This document shows, in pieces, positions 49,380-62,000 of a DNA stretch of 64,000 bases (position 1 is the first letter of the stretch; the number at the start of each line of letters is the position of its first letter). Source of the stretch: Trema orientale (taxonomy: Eukaryota; Streptophyta; Magnoliopsida; Rosales; Cannabaceae); contig JXTC01000178.1 in assembly GCA_002914845.1 (NCBI GenBank), forward strand, positions 278,930-342,929, given 5' to 3'. The translations under genes were made by a program, and so were the position numbers. Below the pieces are notes generated by a model that worked only from the letters and a program-made list of their open reading frames with translations, was not told where the DNA came from and made no database searches.

Positions 49380-49915
49380 GGCGCAAACAGTCCCAAAGAA
49401 TCCAATATGTGGCAATTTAGTCTGTAACAATTTAATCTTCAAAGTTTTAATTGCAGCAATTAAACCCCTGAATTTTTCAATTTATAATAATTTGATTATT
49501 AGATTGTCTAAATTGCGACTTTCTATTAAATTTTTGACCAAAAATATACGTAGTGACATTAGCAAATATATTTGAAAGGTAATTTAGGAATTTCAAGCAT
49601 AAAAATGAATAATCACAAAAAATTTTTTCCTAAATTTGTAACTCTAGAACTCTAAAAAATACAAAAAATACATCTTTTGTTCTCTCTAAATTCTTTTGTC
49701 TAGTTTATTTACTTTAAATATTCTTTTAGATGCCATAATGTGTTCCTCATATGTGTTTTTGATAATAAATTTAATAGCAAGTTACAATTTAGACAATCTA
49801 TGAATGAAATTACTATAAATCAAAAAAATTGAAGGGCTTAATTGCCATAATTAAAATTTTGAGGACCAAATTACCACAAATTAGATAATTCAAGGACCAT
49901 TTGTGCCGTAAAACC
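49380..49915. mobile_element. Mutator-like long-TIR element with 9-bp target duplication
   Basis: The perfect 9-bp duplication TATCTTAAA is at 49371-49379 and 49916-49924. The arms are inverted over more than 100 bp: CAAACAGTCC, GGCAATTTAGTCT and AGATTGTCTAAATTG on the left against GGACCATTTGTG, GACCAAATTACC and CAATTTAGACAATCT on the right. The left tip lacks about 8 bp present on the right. It is 536 bp with no transposase. Confidence 0.85.
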
Positions 49916-49924
49916 TATCTTAAA

Positions 49925-51340
49925 TAGTCAAAATAATCTAAAATTTATAACGATTGATAAACCGACGGCTACAAACATTCATTACCGTTACATATTTTCT
50001 ACAGACCTCAGTAATGATTATACATTTATATTTTATAACTTCCTTAATTAGGAGTGAATTTTTATCTAAAATTAAAAGACTCAAAATGTAAACAATACTT
50101 TTAAATACTACTGTAATCAGCATTGATAGTGTGTTCTTTTTTTTTCTTTTCTCTTTTTTTTTTTTTCAAAAAGGAAAGTCAATATAAAAACAAAAGGGTG
50201 GCTGTTCGCAATATTTTAGAATTGACTGAAAGGGTTGAAAGCCAATCATAAGCCGTACTATCTCATTATGCCTTTTAAAGTGTACGCACCAATGCAAAAT
50301 AAGAATTAAATAATCGCAGTCAATTTTTTTTTTTTTTTTTCCATATGACAGAATCTGACGTGAACCGGAAGAAATAAGAATAAATACTTATATAAACGTT
50401 ATGCATATTGTTAACCACTTAACCTCATCTAAGGTTATGACTTGAGATTGAGAATAAGGGAGAAAAAGGACGATTTGGATTTATAAATGCTTGGACCTCT
50501 ACTTCAAAAAAAATGAAAGAAAAAGCCGCTTGGGCCTCTCATATGATATTTTAGAACTTAGAAGTCAGGAATAGAAAATGCACTGAGATATTAAATTGTA
50601 TTTCATGCGTTACACTTTCCAATTTCACAAAATCATTTAAATTCACTATATCAACTAATATCTCATCATAGAAAAATCATAAAATTTATTTTTCCTATTT
50701 CCCATTTGCCGTAGAGGACATAGTAACTGAAATTAAATGGCAAAACTCCCAAACAACACGCATCCATAGTGAATTATGACCATTTTAATTTGTTCTTCAA
50801 TTTTAAGCAAGTGTATGTAACTCTAAAATGAGAAAAGAAAATAGTACTATAATTAAGGAAACTCTGTCATAATATATACCACAATTTGAGGTTCGCATTA
50901 GGAGTACAATTTCTAAGGTCCAATCGACATTATTTAAAGGGAGGTCCAAACAACATAATTGCTCAAAATTTGCTTCAAATTTCGTCTTTATATGACCTTT
51001 GGTTTTTTTTTTTCAGTGGTGTGTAATTAATCTCTTAAATTTTCTTTTGCATACATGTTATACGTACCCCTTGTTCGGCCTGGCTAAATTTATTATATAT
51101 ATTGGATTGATTCGTACTAATTCTGCTGTAGTAGCCACAATCTCTATTGATACGATAAGAAAATTTCCTTGGCTGGAAGATTACGACTTAATTTTTATGG
51201 CTGCATTTAAGGTTAGCTCTAAATTAATATGAGATATTCACTTACCTTTTTTGTTTGGTTTTCACGGTTACCCGTATATGACATATCAACAGTTAATGTA
51301 AAATCAAGGTAATATTCCATATTCTTTTTATAATACCATT
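49925..51340. other. expansin upstream intergenic region
   Basis: AT-rich with T runs. No convincing gene was found; a 77-codon open frame near 51000-51232 has no recognisable domain. The distal expansin promoter presumably lies here. Confidence 0.4.
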
Positions 51341-51348
51341 TTTCTGCC

Positions 51349-51355
51349 TATAAAT
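51349..51355 (+). promoter_or_regulatory. TATA box of the expansin gene
   Basis: TATAAAT lies 55 bp upstream of the expansin ATG at 51404. This implies a short leader of roughly 20-25 bp. Confidence 0.6.
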
Positions 51356-51403
51356 TAACATCTTATAAACACACATTCTCACTAGACAATCTTACTATCA
51401 ACC

Positions 51404-52517
51404 ATGGCTAATCCTCACATTTTGATTACCTTAGCATCGTTCATTATTCTTATGGTTCAAGCCATTCATGGTCAGAGTGATTGGCAAGATGCACATGCAA
51501 CATTTTATGGTGACATGAGTGGTAGAGAAACCATGCGTAAGTGATGAAGACATTTAGTTTCATTACAATATTTTCATCTATTCATAAAAAAAAAATGATG
51601 TGTTTACTGAGTATTTTTTTTTTTAATGATAATTCAATTTTAACGCATCATGTGATTTAAATATGAAATACTATTATCATCTTTACAAACAAGATAGTGC
51701 TTTCGACATTAATATCGTCACATAGTTATATATTTAGCCTAATTGGCAACCACACTCCACCTCTAATATGAGGTTAATTTAAAGTTTAAATCCTTAGCAC
51801 TAATGTTATCATCACAAAGAATAGTTTATTTCTTTTAATCATATATATCTAATGTTTTCTTACTTGATAACTAACACTAATGTGTTTCATTTAACAGAAG
51901 GTGCTTGTGGCTATGGTGACCTTTTCAAACAAGGGTATGGCCTTGAGACCGCAGCCCTAAGCACAGCACTCTTCAACGACGGACTAGCTTGCGGTGCTTG
52001 TTTTGAGATTACATGTGTCAACGATGCACCATGGTGCATACCTAATGCTCGCCCTATTATAGTGACGGCAACCAACTTTTGCCCCCCAAATTACAGCAAA
52101 CCCGACGGTAACTGGTGCAATCCGCCACTGAAACATTTCGATCTTTCGATGCCAATGTTCTTGAAGATAGCGCAATACAAAGCGGGGATTGTTCCGGTTC
52201 AATACCGCCGAGTTCGTTGCGTCAAGAATGGGGGAGTGAAGTTTGAGATCAAGGGGAATCCCAATTGGCTTCTTGTGTTGTTGTACAATGTTGGAGGAGC
52301 TGGTGATGTTTCTAGTGTTAGAATCAAGGGCTCTAATAGTGGCTGGGTGCAAATGTCTCGCAACTGGGGCCAAAATTGGCAGACGGGAGTGAACCTAGTA
52401 GGGCAAAGTTTGTCATTCCAAGTGACTACGAGTGACAAGAGAGTGTTGCAATTTGATAATGTTGCTCCCGGAAATTGGCAGTTTGGCCAAACCTTTGAAG
52501 GAGGAAGAAATTTTTGA
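51404..52517 (+). CDS. EXPA: alpha-expansin
   Basis: Two exons, 51404-51536 and 51898-52517, splice inside a Gln codon to give 250 aa, the usual length. The protein loosens cell walls without hydrolysis. Residues 1-23 form a signal peptide (hydrophobic [17 protein letters not shown]). The barrel domain shows [20 protein letters not shown], the conserved cysteines, [10 protein letters not shown] and the HFDLS motif (residues 124-128). The C-terminal cellulose-binding domain has [39 protein letters not shown] and [10 protein letters not shown]. The intron position just before QGACGYG is the conserved first intron of alpha-expansins; the second intron is absent. The GG(S/A)DASGTMGG stretch common in the family is changed to [11 protein letters not shown], so it is a divergent member. 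All key parts are intact and the gene looks functional. It is alone in a repeat-rich region. Confidence 0.96.
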
Positions 52518-55500
52518 ATGTAATCTCTGAGTGCTTTGATGCATTTAGTCTAGGAGACTATTATTTTCAACATGGATCACGTGTTGAACAATTTTTTTAA
52601 AAAAATAATGAGGTTTACATTTTCTAATATATTGCGGATAAAACCAAAATGACTGCTTGCTTAATGATTGAAGCGGGATATATATAAATCTATTTTTTTT
52701 TTCATCTTTTATTTATTATCTGGGCAAGTGATCTTCGTGAGCATAGACAAGTTTCCTCGTTTTTACTAATTTATGGACTTAACTATCTATCTTTGTACTG
52801 TACGTCTCAAACGGCGTTGCATGTTATTGCTACTATCATTTCAACTATGTTTTGTCCGAAGAACTTTGGAAGATCTAATGTTAATAACATTTCTGACCAG
52901 ACATACAATAATGAACTTAAAAATGTATATTTACGTACATGGGCCATGATTCAGTAGATTTTTTTTTAATACATATCTATAGGTATATTTTTCTTAACCA
53001 TTGGATCATTATCTAACGATTATTATAATTTGAATAGTTAGAAGAAATAATAATAATAATAATAAAATATCTACTAAATTAGTGTCCATATATGTATATA
53101 TATTATTTACGATGAAAAAACTAATAGCTCACAATGAGAGACAAATAGAATAAAAGTTTTCTCATCGGCCGGTTAAGTATTATGAGAATCATATCTTCAT
53201 AAGATTACTCCCTTTTGAATATGGAGCTTGTACCGTGCATAAATTATCAACATTAACCAAAATACACAAACCAAATCAAAACAATCTAGGATATTCACAT
53301 AAACAAAACGCATAAATAAACTACACAATCACATATATATGTGAACAGAATATACAAATAATATCATAATCAGTTGATGTGGGGTGTCCCTATCTTTACT
53401 CCATCCAATACAGGCAATATTATTCTTTAAAAATATCTCAATTATTAATAAGCCCATAAATTACACCCGGAAACTCAAAACTACACCCTATAATCATAAT
53501 CATAAAGTATCATTTTCATATTCTTTAACTTTTGGACCCTCAGTTATCTGCAAATAGTATGTCTTAATTGCATTATTGTTAATTCAAAATTGTTACAAAC
53601 ATGCGAATTTCAATTAACTTAAATAGAGAAAAGTAAGAACTGAGAAGTACGGAAAAGTTAATTAACGAAATTTATTTACAGATTCCTAGAAATAAACATT
53701 GTTTGCTTGCTATGCTACCCAATTATCATAGTGGCCTAGATTATCAAATTAAAAAATAAAAATCAGAATTGAAGGCTAGCTGCACACCGTGGCTGTGATA
53801 CGGAGATATGAACGTTATGGTGATTACTTAAAGCGGAGTCGGATGTCCCGCTTGGCAATTAAACGGGACTGGTCCCTTTTTTGATATGAGCTGTTGATTC
53901 AATGGAAAAAGATATCCAACGGTTTGCATGTATCATGATGTGAAATTATAGGTCTGACGTCTAATTTTACTAGGTTATAGCGGCAGTCAGTGCGGAGAAT
54001 TTGGAATACCGGGTGCATAGGTTATATATTATACTGTGATATCTCCAATTTCCAAATGAAATTCAACTCCTCACGTGATTTAAGTACCAATAATAAATGT
54101 GTTGTATATCATATTTTATGATTTGAACCATCTTGTATTAGAAAATATTTATAAGATTACTACTAATTTTCCAAAAAATAAAAAATAAAAATAAAAAGTA
54201 AAAAAAATAAAAAAAAATGAAAATGATATTAGTGATATCCTGCTGAATGAAAATATATAATTTCCTTAGTAAGTTTATTTAAGTGTGTCGTATATGGTAT
54301 TTTAGATTTTACGAGGCTTATTTTAGTACTAGAATTATTTGATTTTAGGAATTTTGTGGGTTTTAGAAAGATGTTACACGTAAACTATAAATTATTGGTT
54401 TAGAATTTTCTTTGATACGAAATAGATAGTTATTGTGAGTACGTACATGATGTAAGTTTGACGAGAGCTTATATCTTTATAATAAATTTAAAGACTTTAC
54501 TTTGAAGAAAGAGGTAATTATTGGTTTAAATATATGTAGATTATCAGTTAATTAGTTATAAGTATTTATTTGTAGAGGTTAGCCAGAAGTGTATTATTAA
54601 AATAGTATATTGTCACTATTTATTATTTTTTTTGGTCTTAAGTCGGTAGTCAATTTTGACTAATAATAAGCTCCGTAAATATATATATATATATACACCT
54701 TTCAATAATCACTAAGATTATTCTCGTTCTTTTTATTCTCTGTCCGTACTATACAAAATTCTTTTTCTCCTATTTATATATAGACCCATACTTGAACCGA
54801 ACCAAATTCCTCAAACTTTACCATCCTTCCCCCAACTTAAATAAGTTATATAGTCTAGCTTAAAACCCAAGAGGGAAAGGTTATTTGCAGATATCAAGGT
54901 AAGTGTTTTAATGAATTCTTTATTTTATATACATCATATATCCATACTTTATGGTTTTCTTAGCAACTTATATAATACAGGTTTAATTTAATTTACTAGA
55001 TGAGTGGGATTTGTGGTTAGAGTAATTAGAACTAAAAAGATTTATTCTTCCAAAGCACAAACTAAGTTTTGATTACTTGGACTTTTAAATTATATATAAA
55101 GTTTACTTGAACTACCTATTTTGCTTTATTTGGCTCCATTGGTATTATTATTATTATTGTTATAAATTGAGGCACATTTATTTTCATGTCCGTAGGTATT
55201 AAAGTTTTAAGAATTATGCTATTATTTTTAAATAAAACTATTTTAGCCGTTCTAGAAACTAGAGAGAGAAGTTAGACTTTAGGGAGGACTAAGATGCTAC
55301 TTAGTTAGTTAATTTGTTTTCTAAAGTAAGATAATTACTAAGAGTACATTCCTACTTATTTTGTACATAGTATAACAATAGAATACATAGTATAACAATA
55401 GAATACATACTTTCAGGAATTTAATATATTTTCTTTGCTGAGGATATCATCTTTTTTTACTACAAAATTTTCTACGTTATCCAAGGTAAGTAACGTTATA

Positions 55501-55740
55501 CTTGCGATGTAATAATTATCTGTTTATATGAACATGTGGCATCCTTGGATCATATAAAAAATTTGTACATGTTATTTTATTATGCCTGGTATATATATCT
55601 TGACTCAATATTGTCCAGATTAAAATCTGTCATTGTTAAACAATTTTGAGCTATTTGGTTTTGTGTTATAATTTTTCAATCTGACCATTAAATCGTAAAA
55701 TAAACCTCATATTTATGATGTACTTACAAAAACATGAAGT
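52518..55740. other. intergenic, repeats only
   Basis: No gene was recognised. About 52970-53095 is a diverged relative of the MITE at 46212 (CATTGGATCATTATCTAACG). About 53772-53838 is the diverged twin of 44549-44612. A 22-bp direct repeat (ATACATAGTATAACAATAGA) lies near 55365-55410. Confidence 0.45.
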
Positions 55741-56482
55741 TTGATATATATATATCGACTATGTTTGGTAAACGATACAGAAAATGAAATCCGATAGCTA
55801 GGATTTATCACGTTTTGCGTGTCATGAAGCCGAGTTTCGGCCCGAGTCTAAATTACTCGAGTTATATATCTAACCTAACTAATTTGGGGGCTAGGAATTC
55901 AATGGAGATGTTCGTTTCTCCATTCGAGGCTCCGTTGGAAAAATGACATTTCAAAACGGACTATAAAAGTTTGAAAACGACCCTCGACCATCTAAGCAAC
56001 CGCAAAACGACGTCAAACGCTCTCAATAGCACTGTAGTACTATCTAGTCACTCGATTGAGGTAGGGATTCGATTACTTGATCTTTAAATTTGTTTAATTT
56101 TGATTTTACATATTTTGACTAAATAGAGAATTTTGTGAATTATTTGATTAAAAATATGATTTCTACCTATTTTGACATGATTTGATATTTAAACTGTTTG
56201 GAAGACACGTCATAGTGGTTGACGTGCCAATATATTTTGTTTTATACTGTTTTCTGTAGGAACTAAATTTTATTAGTTTATTGAAAACAACTGTTGTGCT
56301 GCCGAAATTTTTATACAATCCAATTTTAATAAGAATTTAGTTTTGAGAACTAAACTTGATTGATTAAAAATATTACATAGTCTATTTTGTTATTTTGTGG
56401 AAAATGGTACATATTTTTATTCCTATCATATATATAGCATTATATGCATTCATTGTACTTACGCAACTAACGGACTTACGGT

Positions 56483-56622
56483 ACCCTATATAGGGTGCTC
56501 GGACTACATATCATACTCACGATTACTAACTTAGGTGATTCGAACACTATAGATATGTGCAGCTACCCACTTCGGGTAGCTCACACTACATTGCATACTT
56601 ACGGTCACTAGTATTTGGTGAC
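56483..56622 (+). repeat. array of four stem-loops inside the gypsy LTR
   Basis: ACCCTATATAGGGT (56483-56496) is a perfect palindrome. AGCTACCC-ACTTC-GGGTAGCT (56561-56581) is a perfect hairpin. Weaker ones are ATTAC/GTGAT around 56531 and GTCAC/GTGAC (56604-56622). Their centres are about 41 bp apart and are separated by related ACTACATnnCATACT spacers. Confidence 0.6.
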
Positions 56623-56695
56623 TCAAATATGTCATTGATTGTATTACCTGTTATATGCTTGACTTGAATAGATATGTACTGGATTTGATGTGATA

Positions 56696-56869
56696 TTTTA
56701 CAAAGGTTTGGAATATTTGAACGTTTGAAAAATGATTTTATTTTGAAACTATGTTTTACAAAGGTTTGGAATATTTGAACCTTTGGAAAATGATTTTGAT
56801 TTGAGGTGACGTTTTACAATGGTTCGGAAGATTTATACCTTTGGACAATGTTTTAAATTGAATTTCTGA
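56696..56869 (+). repeat. 58-bp tandem repeat, three copies
   Basis: TTTTACAAAGGTTTGGAATA starts at 56696 and 56754, with a diverged copy at 56812 (TTTTACAATGGTTCGGAAGA). It lies within the gypsy LTR. Confidence 0.85.
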
Positions 56870-57434
56870 AAATTATTTAAATATTTTACTGACCATGTAG
56901 GACCTTAAAAGTAAGTATTTATATTGGTTAAAAAGTTGTAATTGAATCTTTACTGAGAATTTACGTTCTCTACCCCATACTTCCTCCCACTTTCAGGTGT
57001 TGAATTATTTGTAGTAATTGTCATGGTAGCTAGACAAACTATTTGACTTGTGCCTGCAGCCATGTTCCTATTACCTGGTGGGTGTCTTGTTTGATTCTTT
57101 TTTCTCGTTCAAATATTTAGCCTTGTTTGTTATTTTTATTAAGTAGATGTATGAGAGCAACAATATTAAAAATTGGAGTACTTGAAATTATAAATAATTT
57201 TTGTAAACTATTTTGGACTCATTTTACCGAGATTTATGATTTTAAGTAAAAAGTTTCTAAATGAATTAAATGGAATTCTTTTGAATTTTAAGTATATATT
57301 TTCTCGAGAAATTAAAACTAATAAGATGTTTCTTAATTTTGAAATTTACTTACTTTTGAGGACTAAAACTTAAAAATTCTAAGTACTTGATTTTCTGAAA
57401 TTTTGAAAATTATTGTTTATTGCTATTTCAACTT

Positions 57435-57609
57435 TTTTTTAAAAAAATAAAAAGTAGGGCTTAACTGATGACCTCCACTTATTATAAATTAAAGAAAAAT
57501 ACCTACTACTACCCAATCCCCACCCTACCCCATTGGGAATAATAAGTTTTCATGCCTACCCTCAGTTTGACTCGAACCTGGGACCGAAATCCTAGATAGT
57601 AGGATATTA
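57435..57609 (-). mobile_element. tRNA-derived SINE, copy 2, inserted in a gypsy LTR
   Basis: On the minus strand a B-box-like CCCAGGTTCGAGTC is followed by the family body, ending TTTAATTTATAATAAG then TGGAGGTCATCAGTTAAG, and an A/T-rich tail. A perfect 12-bp target duplication, CTATTTCAACTT, is at 57423-57434 and 57610-57621. The A-box is absent, so the 5' end is truncated. The related LTR at 58401-60962 has no insert at the matching site. Confidence 0.88.
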
Positions 57610-57868
57610 CTATTTCAACTTAAAATTACTAAAAGCCACGGTTTTGGATTTCAGGTCGTGACAATAACAACTGTACATGAGTTTTTGCAAAAGAGTCAAT
57701 TTCTTCATTGTTTAAGCTTTAGTGCTATATTAATGTTTGATAGGAAGGATAAAAATCGTACGAGGGATAAAAAATATGTGTAATACAAAGAAAATGCTTC
57801 CCGATGTTTAGAATGTAAAAACTTGATGCTGACTTGATTAAATGTATGCCTTTCAGTACTTCCATGCA

Positions 57869-58390
57869 GGTCAAGATAGTTTGATTTGGCATTTTGCCAC
57901 GCATGGTCAATACTCTATTAAATCGGGGTATAAAGTAGCTTTCTCGTGGAATTGCAACTGACAGTTCTAAAGCTGGCGCAGATTTCTTTTTAAAATATGC
58001 TTATGGAGAGGTTTTCTTGATGTCCTCTCAGTTCACCATAGTCTCAAATGCAGGAATATCTCGTGTACTACTTGATGTCTTTGGTGTAAGATAGAGGGAG
58101 AGACAACGTTACATGCTCTATGGTCCTGTGGTTTTATGGCTGATGTTTGACATGAGAGTTCTTTTTAGTTAAAACTTCAGCATTTTACAGGTTTTACATT
58201 CGTAACTCTCTGTATATTTGCTTTGGAATCTCTTTTATAGGATGAATTGGGTGTTTTTTGCTGCAAATGTTGGAGTATATAAGGCGCTCGAAATAGGTTG
58301 GTCTTTCAGAATAATGGGTCTTCCCATGTAGATATTTTAGATAGCATGGATCGCTTTATCTCAAGCTACCATCCCTCTTCCTTTTCTTAT
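57869..58390 (+). pseudogene. LINE-type reverse transcriptase C-terminal (zf-RVT) fragment
   Basis: Broken frames read GQDSLIWHFATHGQYSIKSG then YKVAF (57869-57943), ETTLHALWSCGFMADV (from 58100), and VFQNNGSSHVDILDSMDRFI further on. These match, in order, the zinc-binding domain after plant non-LTR reverse transcriptases (DxLIWHxxxxGxYSVKSGY ... ETxxHALWxC) and the region behind it. Stops and frameshifts separate the parts. It fills the space between the two gypsy LTRs. Confidence 0.75.
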
Positions 58391-58400
58391 TGAAGATCAG

Positions 58401-60698
58401 TGTCACGACTGGAAATCTAAAGCTGTGATTTTTAGTAATTTTGAGTAAAAATATAATAAAATATTAATTTTACGAAATTTAAGAGAAATCAAGTATTAGA
58501 TAATTTCGTTTTGGTCCTCAAATCATTATGAATTTCATAACCATTAAAAACTCTTATTAGTTTTTAAATACTTAAGAAAAATACCTGATAAAGTTCAAGA
58601 AAATTTCCAGCTATCTCGTTTGAATACTTGTTGAGAAATCATAAATTTTGATAAATTGAGTTCAACTGAAAACTTTAGTCCAAAGTTCAAAATAATCTAC
58701 ATAAAATCACTTGAAGTTTTAAGTTCTCAAATTAATAACAAAATCATCCTCATACATCCACTTAGTAAGTCTACTGATCTTGGCTAAATAATTGAACAAG
58801 AAAAAAAAGTTAATAGAGTATAAATACCCACCAAGGATTAAGAGTAGAACTGCATACACAAGCTGCACAGCTTACCTATCCATTAAGACGACTACCTCAG
58901 ATAATCAAACACCTGAAAGTGGGAGAAGTAACGGGGTGAACATTTATATGCTCAGTAGAAATTCAAGTACCTTTTTGAATAGATGCAATTTTACTAAACC
59001 TGCATAATTAATACCTTTTCCAAAATCCATTTATAAACTAAGTTTATAAAATAATTGATATCCTGAATAATCACATATTCAAAACCAAAATCAAAGACAC
59101 ATGATTGTACATATTATACATCAACCAACATAAATGAGTGAGCTCTCATCCTCCTATCACGGCCCTAAAATACCCCATACCAAAGGTACCCAGCATCCCC
59201 CGGAGGTGTGTCAGCCAAAAGCTTGCGCAGGGACCTAGGTCTTTTACATAGTACTACAACAACTCTTCAGCGATCTAAACTACTATGATGTAATAATGGA
59301 ACTCAAGTGTGTGATCCTATGGTATACACAATATATAACAAGATATGTAATAATGATGCAAAATATAGTCACACAATGCTTTAAAAACCCACGTGGCATT
59401 ATTCTGAGATTTACTGCAACATGGGCAGCTCTCCATTGTATTACCCTATAATCACAATTTAAAAATATGTATATAAAATCACACAATCTAATCCTAGTAT
59501 AATCCAATGTGTTTCTACAATTTATTAAACCATTGCGTAAATTACGATTTTTCATTAATCAATTATAATACAATTATAAATCAAATAAGTATAAAACTAG
59601 GTAATTCAACTCTTACCTTGAGATGGTAGCTATACCAAGCTAACGACACTCGAAGAAACTCTTGTTGGTCACTTGGGTGCTCGGACGGTAGTTTTGGAAT
59701 TCCTGTAAGTTCACTTTGAAAAGTGACTTTTTCAACAAAGCCTCAAAATGAGAAACAGACATATACTTATTGAATTTTTAGCGCCCAAAATAGTTAGATT
59801 AGACATATAATTTGTCAAATTTGGGTCCTGTGCCGAGACCCTGTGACACACAAAATGGCACTATTCACGAGCCTAGGAATTCGTGTCACTTCTAAACATA
59901 TTGATGTTATATATCAAAACTCGTTTCTCGATCTTACTAAATCCAAATTTGAAGTCGAAATGAAGTTTCGAGGTCCCGAAAATTAAACGGGCTTTAAATC
60001 CAAGAATTACAAAAATGTCTCTTTTTGGAATTAATTTAAAAAAATGTATACTTTTTTCAAAGGATTTAGAAAAATATCATCTTTGCTGAATATTTAAAAA
60101 AATATCACTTTTTTTAAATATTTTAGAAATTATCATTATCACAAAATTTTTTAAGAAAATATCACTTTTGAAAATATTTGAAACATATCAACTTTGCTGT
60201 TTATTTATAAAAATATCATTTTTGCATAAATATTTCAGAAGTAACGCTTTTTTAAGCTCGACCCAAGGCCCAAATTGAATAGTAATCTGAATAGTAACAA
60301 ACTTCGGTCCAATACTATTCAGATTTGCAAAAATATCACTTTTTGTCTCGAATTAGAAAATATCACATTTTTCAATTTAAGATTTTTCTCAAACCGGACA
60401 TCATTTCAACACAACACCACCATATTTATTCATGATTCAATCTTCTCTTTCACCTTATATAATTTTTATGGCAAAAAAAACAGCTTTACTAAAATAATTG
60501 TATAAACGCCATAGATTAATTTGTAAAACAGCAAAAAAAACTCAGAAATCAGTTTACCGGAGCTGATTTGCCAGAAACCAGTGGTTGAATAGGGTCGACA
60601 CCAGTTGGAGGAGGCTTGGGCTTGCTGTCTATGGTGGTGGCTGGTTTTTGGTTGAAGTTTACGAAGAAGAAGGTGGAAGAAGAAGAAAAGAATGAGGA

Positions 60699-60736
<38 letters not shown>

Positions 60737-60962
60737 CTATAGTGGTGGTTGGTTTTTGGTTGAAGTTTACGAAGAAGAAGGTGGAAGAAGAAGAAAAGGA
60801 GGAAAAGAAAAAAAGAGAGAGAGAGAGAAAAGAGGGGAGTGTATTTAAAAGAAAAATGGGTCCCACAACATATATAAAATATTATATAATATTTTATTTT
60901 TTTAATAATTTTTTTAACGGCAAAAATGACTAGAATACTCTTGAAAAAGTTAGGTTTTTACA
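58401..60962 (-). mobile_element. gypsy-type 3' LTR, minus orientation
   Basis: Read on the minus strand it starts TGTAAAAACCTAACTTTTTC at 60962, directly after a polypurine tract (60975-60963, AAGGAGGGAAGAA), and ends TTTCCAGTCGTGACA at 58401. That gives TG...CA borders and 2562 bp. The last 0.6-0.7 kb matches the LTR at 55750-57663. The segment 60000-60240 has degenerate AAAAATATCACTTTTG repeats, and 60629-60835 is a duplication. Confidence 0.7.
60629..60835. repeat. 108-bp duplication with (AG)n runs
   Basis: CTATGGTGGTGGCTGGTTTTTGGTTGAAG-like sequence at 60629 returns at about 60737. Both copies are followed by GAAGAAGAAGGTGGAAGAAG and an (AG)n run; the first run is at about 60706-60733. 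It lies inside the minus-strand gypsy LTR. Confidence 0.85.
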
Positions 60963-62000
60963 TTCTTCCCTCCTTAAAAGAATTTCATCTCGAAATTCAA
61001 GTATAAACGAGGGAGTATGAGTAGAATAGTTTGGAATAGCCATTAGAATAAGAGTGAACACTTGACATTGAATACTATCAACACATCAAACCCCATAAGA
61101 GCATGAGATAAGAATATCCATGAAGAGATATGGAATCATAAGATGGCTCATCAGTAGGTACGAAGACCCCAACATAGGAGGTTGGAAAAAACAATCTCGA
61201 GTCAGTAATTAGTCACAGAGGTAGTAATGATAACCAAGGCTAGAAGTCGAAAATAGAAGACTTTTATAACTTGAGTACCGATTGTTAGGCACCAAACTAG
61301 AGTAGCAGATCAAATATCGAATACATATGATATCGTCCTTTTGATCATACCAGATCAGTATCACACCAGAACAACCCTTTTTGTCTGTATCTAAATCCAG
61401 TCCTAAACAAACACTTAGTCCAAAGTCTCTAACAAGATTTAGAATATAAATCAATACTTTTGTATTATACCACACAAGATAGACAAGTCCAGAGATTAGA
61501 AACCATAATAAGAATATAACAACATAAGTCATTTACTGTTCCTCATAACTAGTGAGAAACAACCAAATATACAAAATACTTCTAGTTGAGAACATGACTA
61601 GAATCACTAAGAATAGAAATCTCCAACAGAGGAGTACATAGCATAACGAGCACAATTAAATCCTAGGTAATATCATAGGATATTAACTTATACCACAATT
61701 AAATCCAGAGACTTTCCAAGTCTCTATGCCCAACATAGAACTATATAGTTGCAAGTCATAAAAATCACCAATGAATCCAAAGACTTTCAAAGTCTTTGAT
61801 ACAAGGAAGAGTCGTATAGAAATGAATTTCAAAAGCACATCTTTTATTGGCATATTATATATGCAAATATGTTTCCACAATTCTTTATTTATGATAAACT
61901 CTAAATAATGCATGCTTTAGTATGCTATCTTTATATTTCATAACTTTGAAGTCACCACACTCGAGCAATGGTTTTAATACACATTTTAATAATAGGAAGA
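60963..62000 (-). mobile_element. gypsy internal region, 3' end (decayed)
   Basis: Next to the LTR the minus strand reads a polypurine tract preceded by GAATTTCGAGATGAAATTCT, which translates as EFRDEIL. This resembles the end of plant gypsy polyproteins (NFEDEILF-type). Further right no RNase H, integrase or chromodomain frame is readable, so the element is either heavily decayed or interrupted. Confidence 0.4.

Larger units (their letters stand above)
55750..57663 (+). mobile_element. gypsy-type LTR, plus orientation
   Basis: The right end reads TTTGGATTTCAGGTCGTGACA, the usual 3' end of one class of plant gypsy LTRs. About 56870-57663 aligns with the reverse complement of 58401-59000. Shared blocks are ACTTCCTCCCACTTTCAGGT, CTGGTGGGT, CAAATATTTAGCC and AAAATTACTAAAAGCCACGG. 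The left border is not resolved. A SINE interrupts it at 57435-57609. No primer-binding site or internal region follows, so it is a solo or broken LTR. Confidence 0.65.

Noticed and set aside
50999..51232. 77-codon frame upstream of the expansin as a gene
   Set aside because: It has no domain, starts in a T-rich run, and has no splice partner or promoter.
60549..60933. Frames rich in SLSLS or RERERE on both strands
   Set aside because: They are translations of (AG)n runs and the 108-bp duplication inside an LTR.
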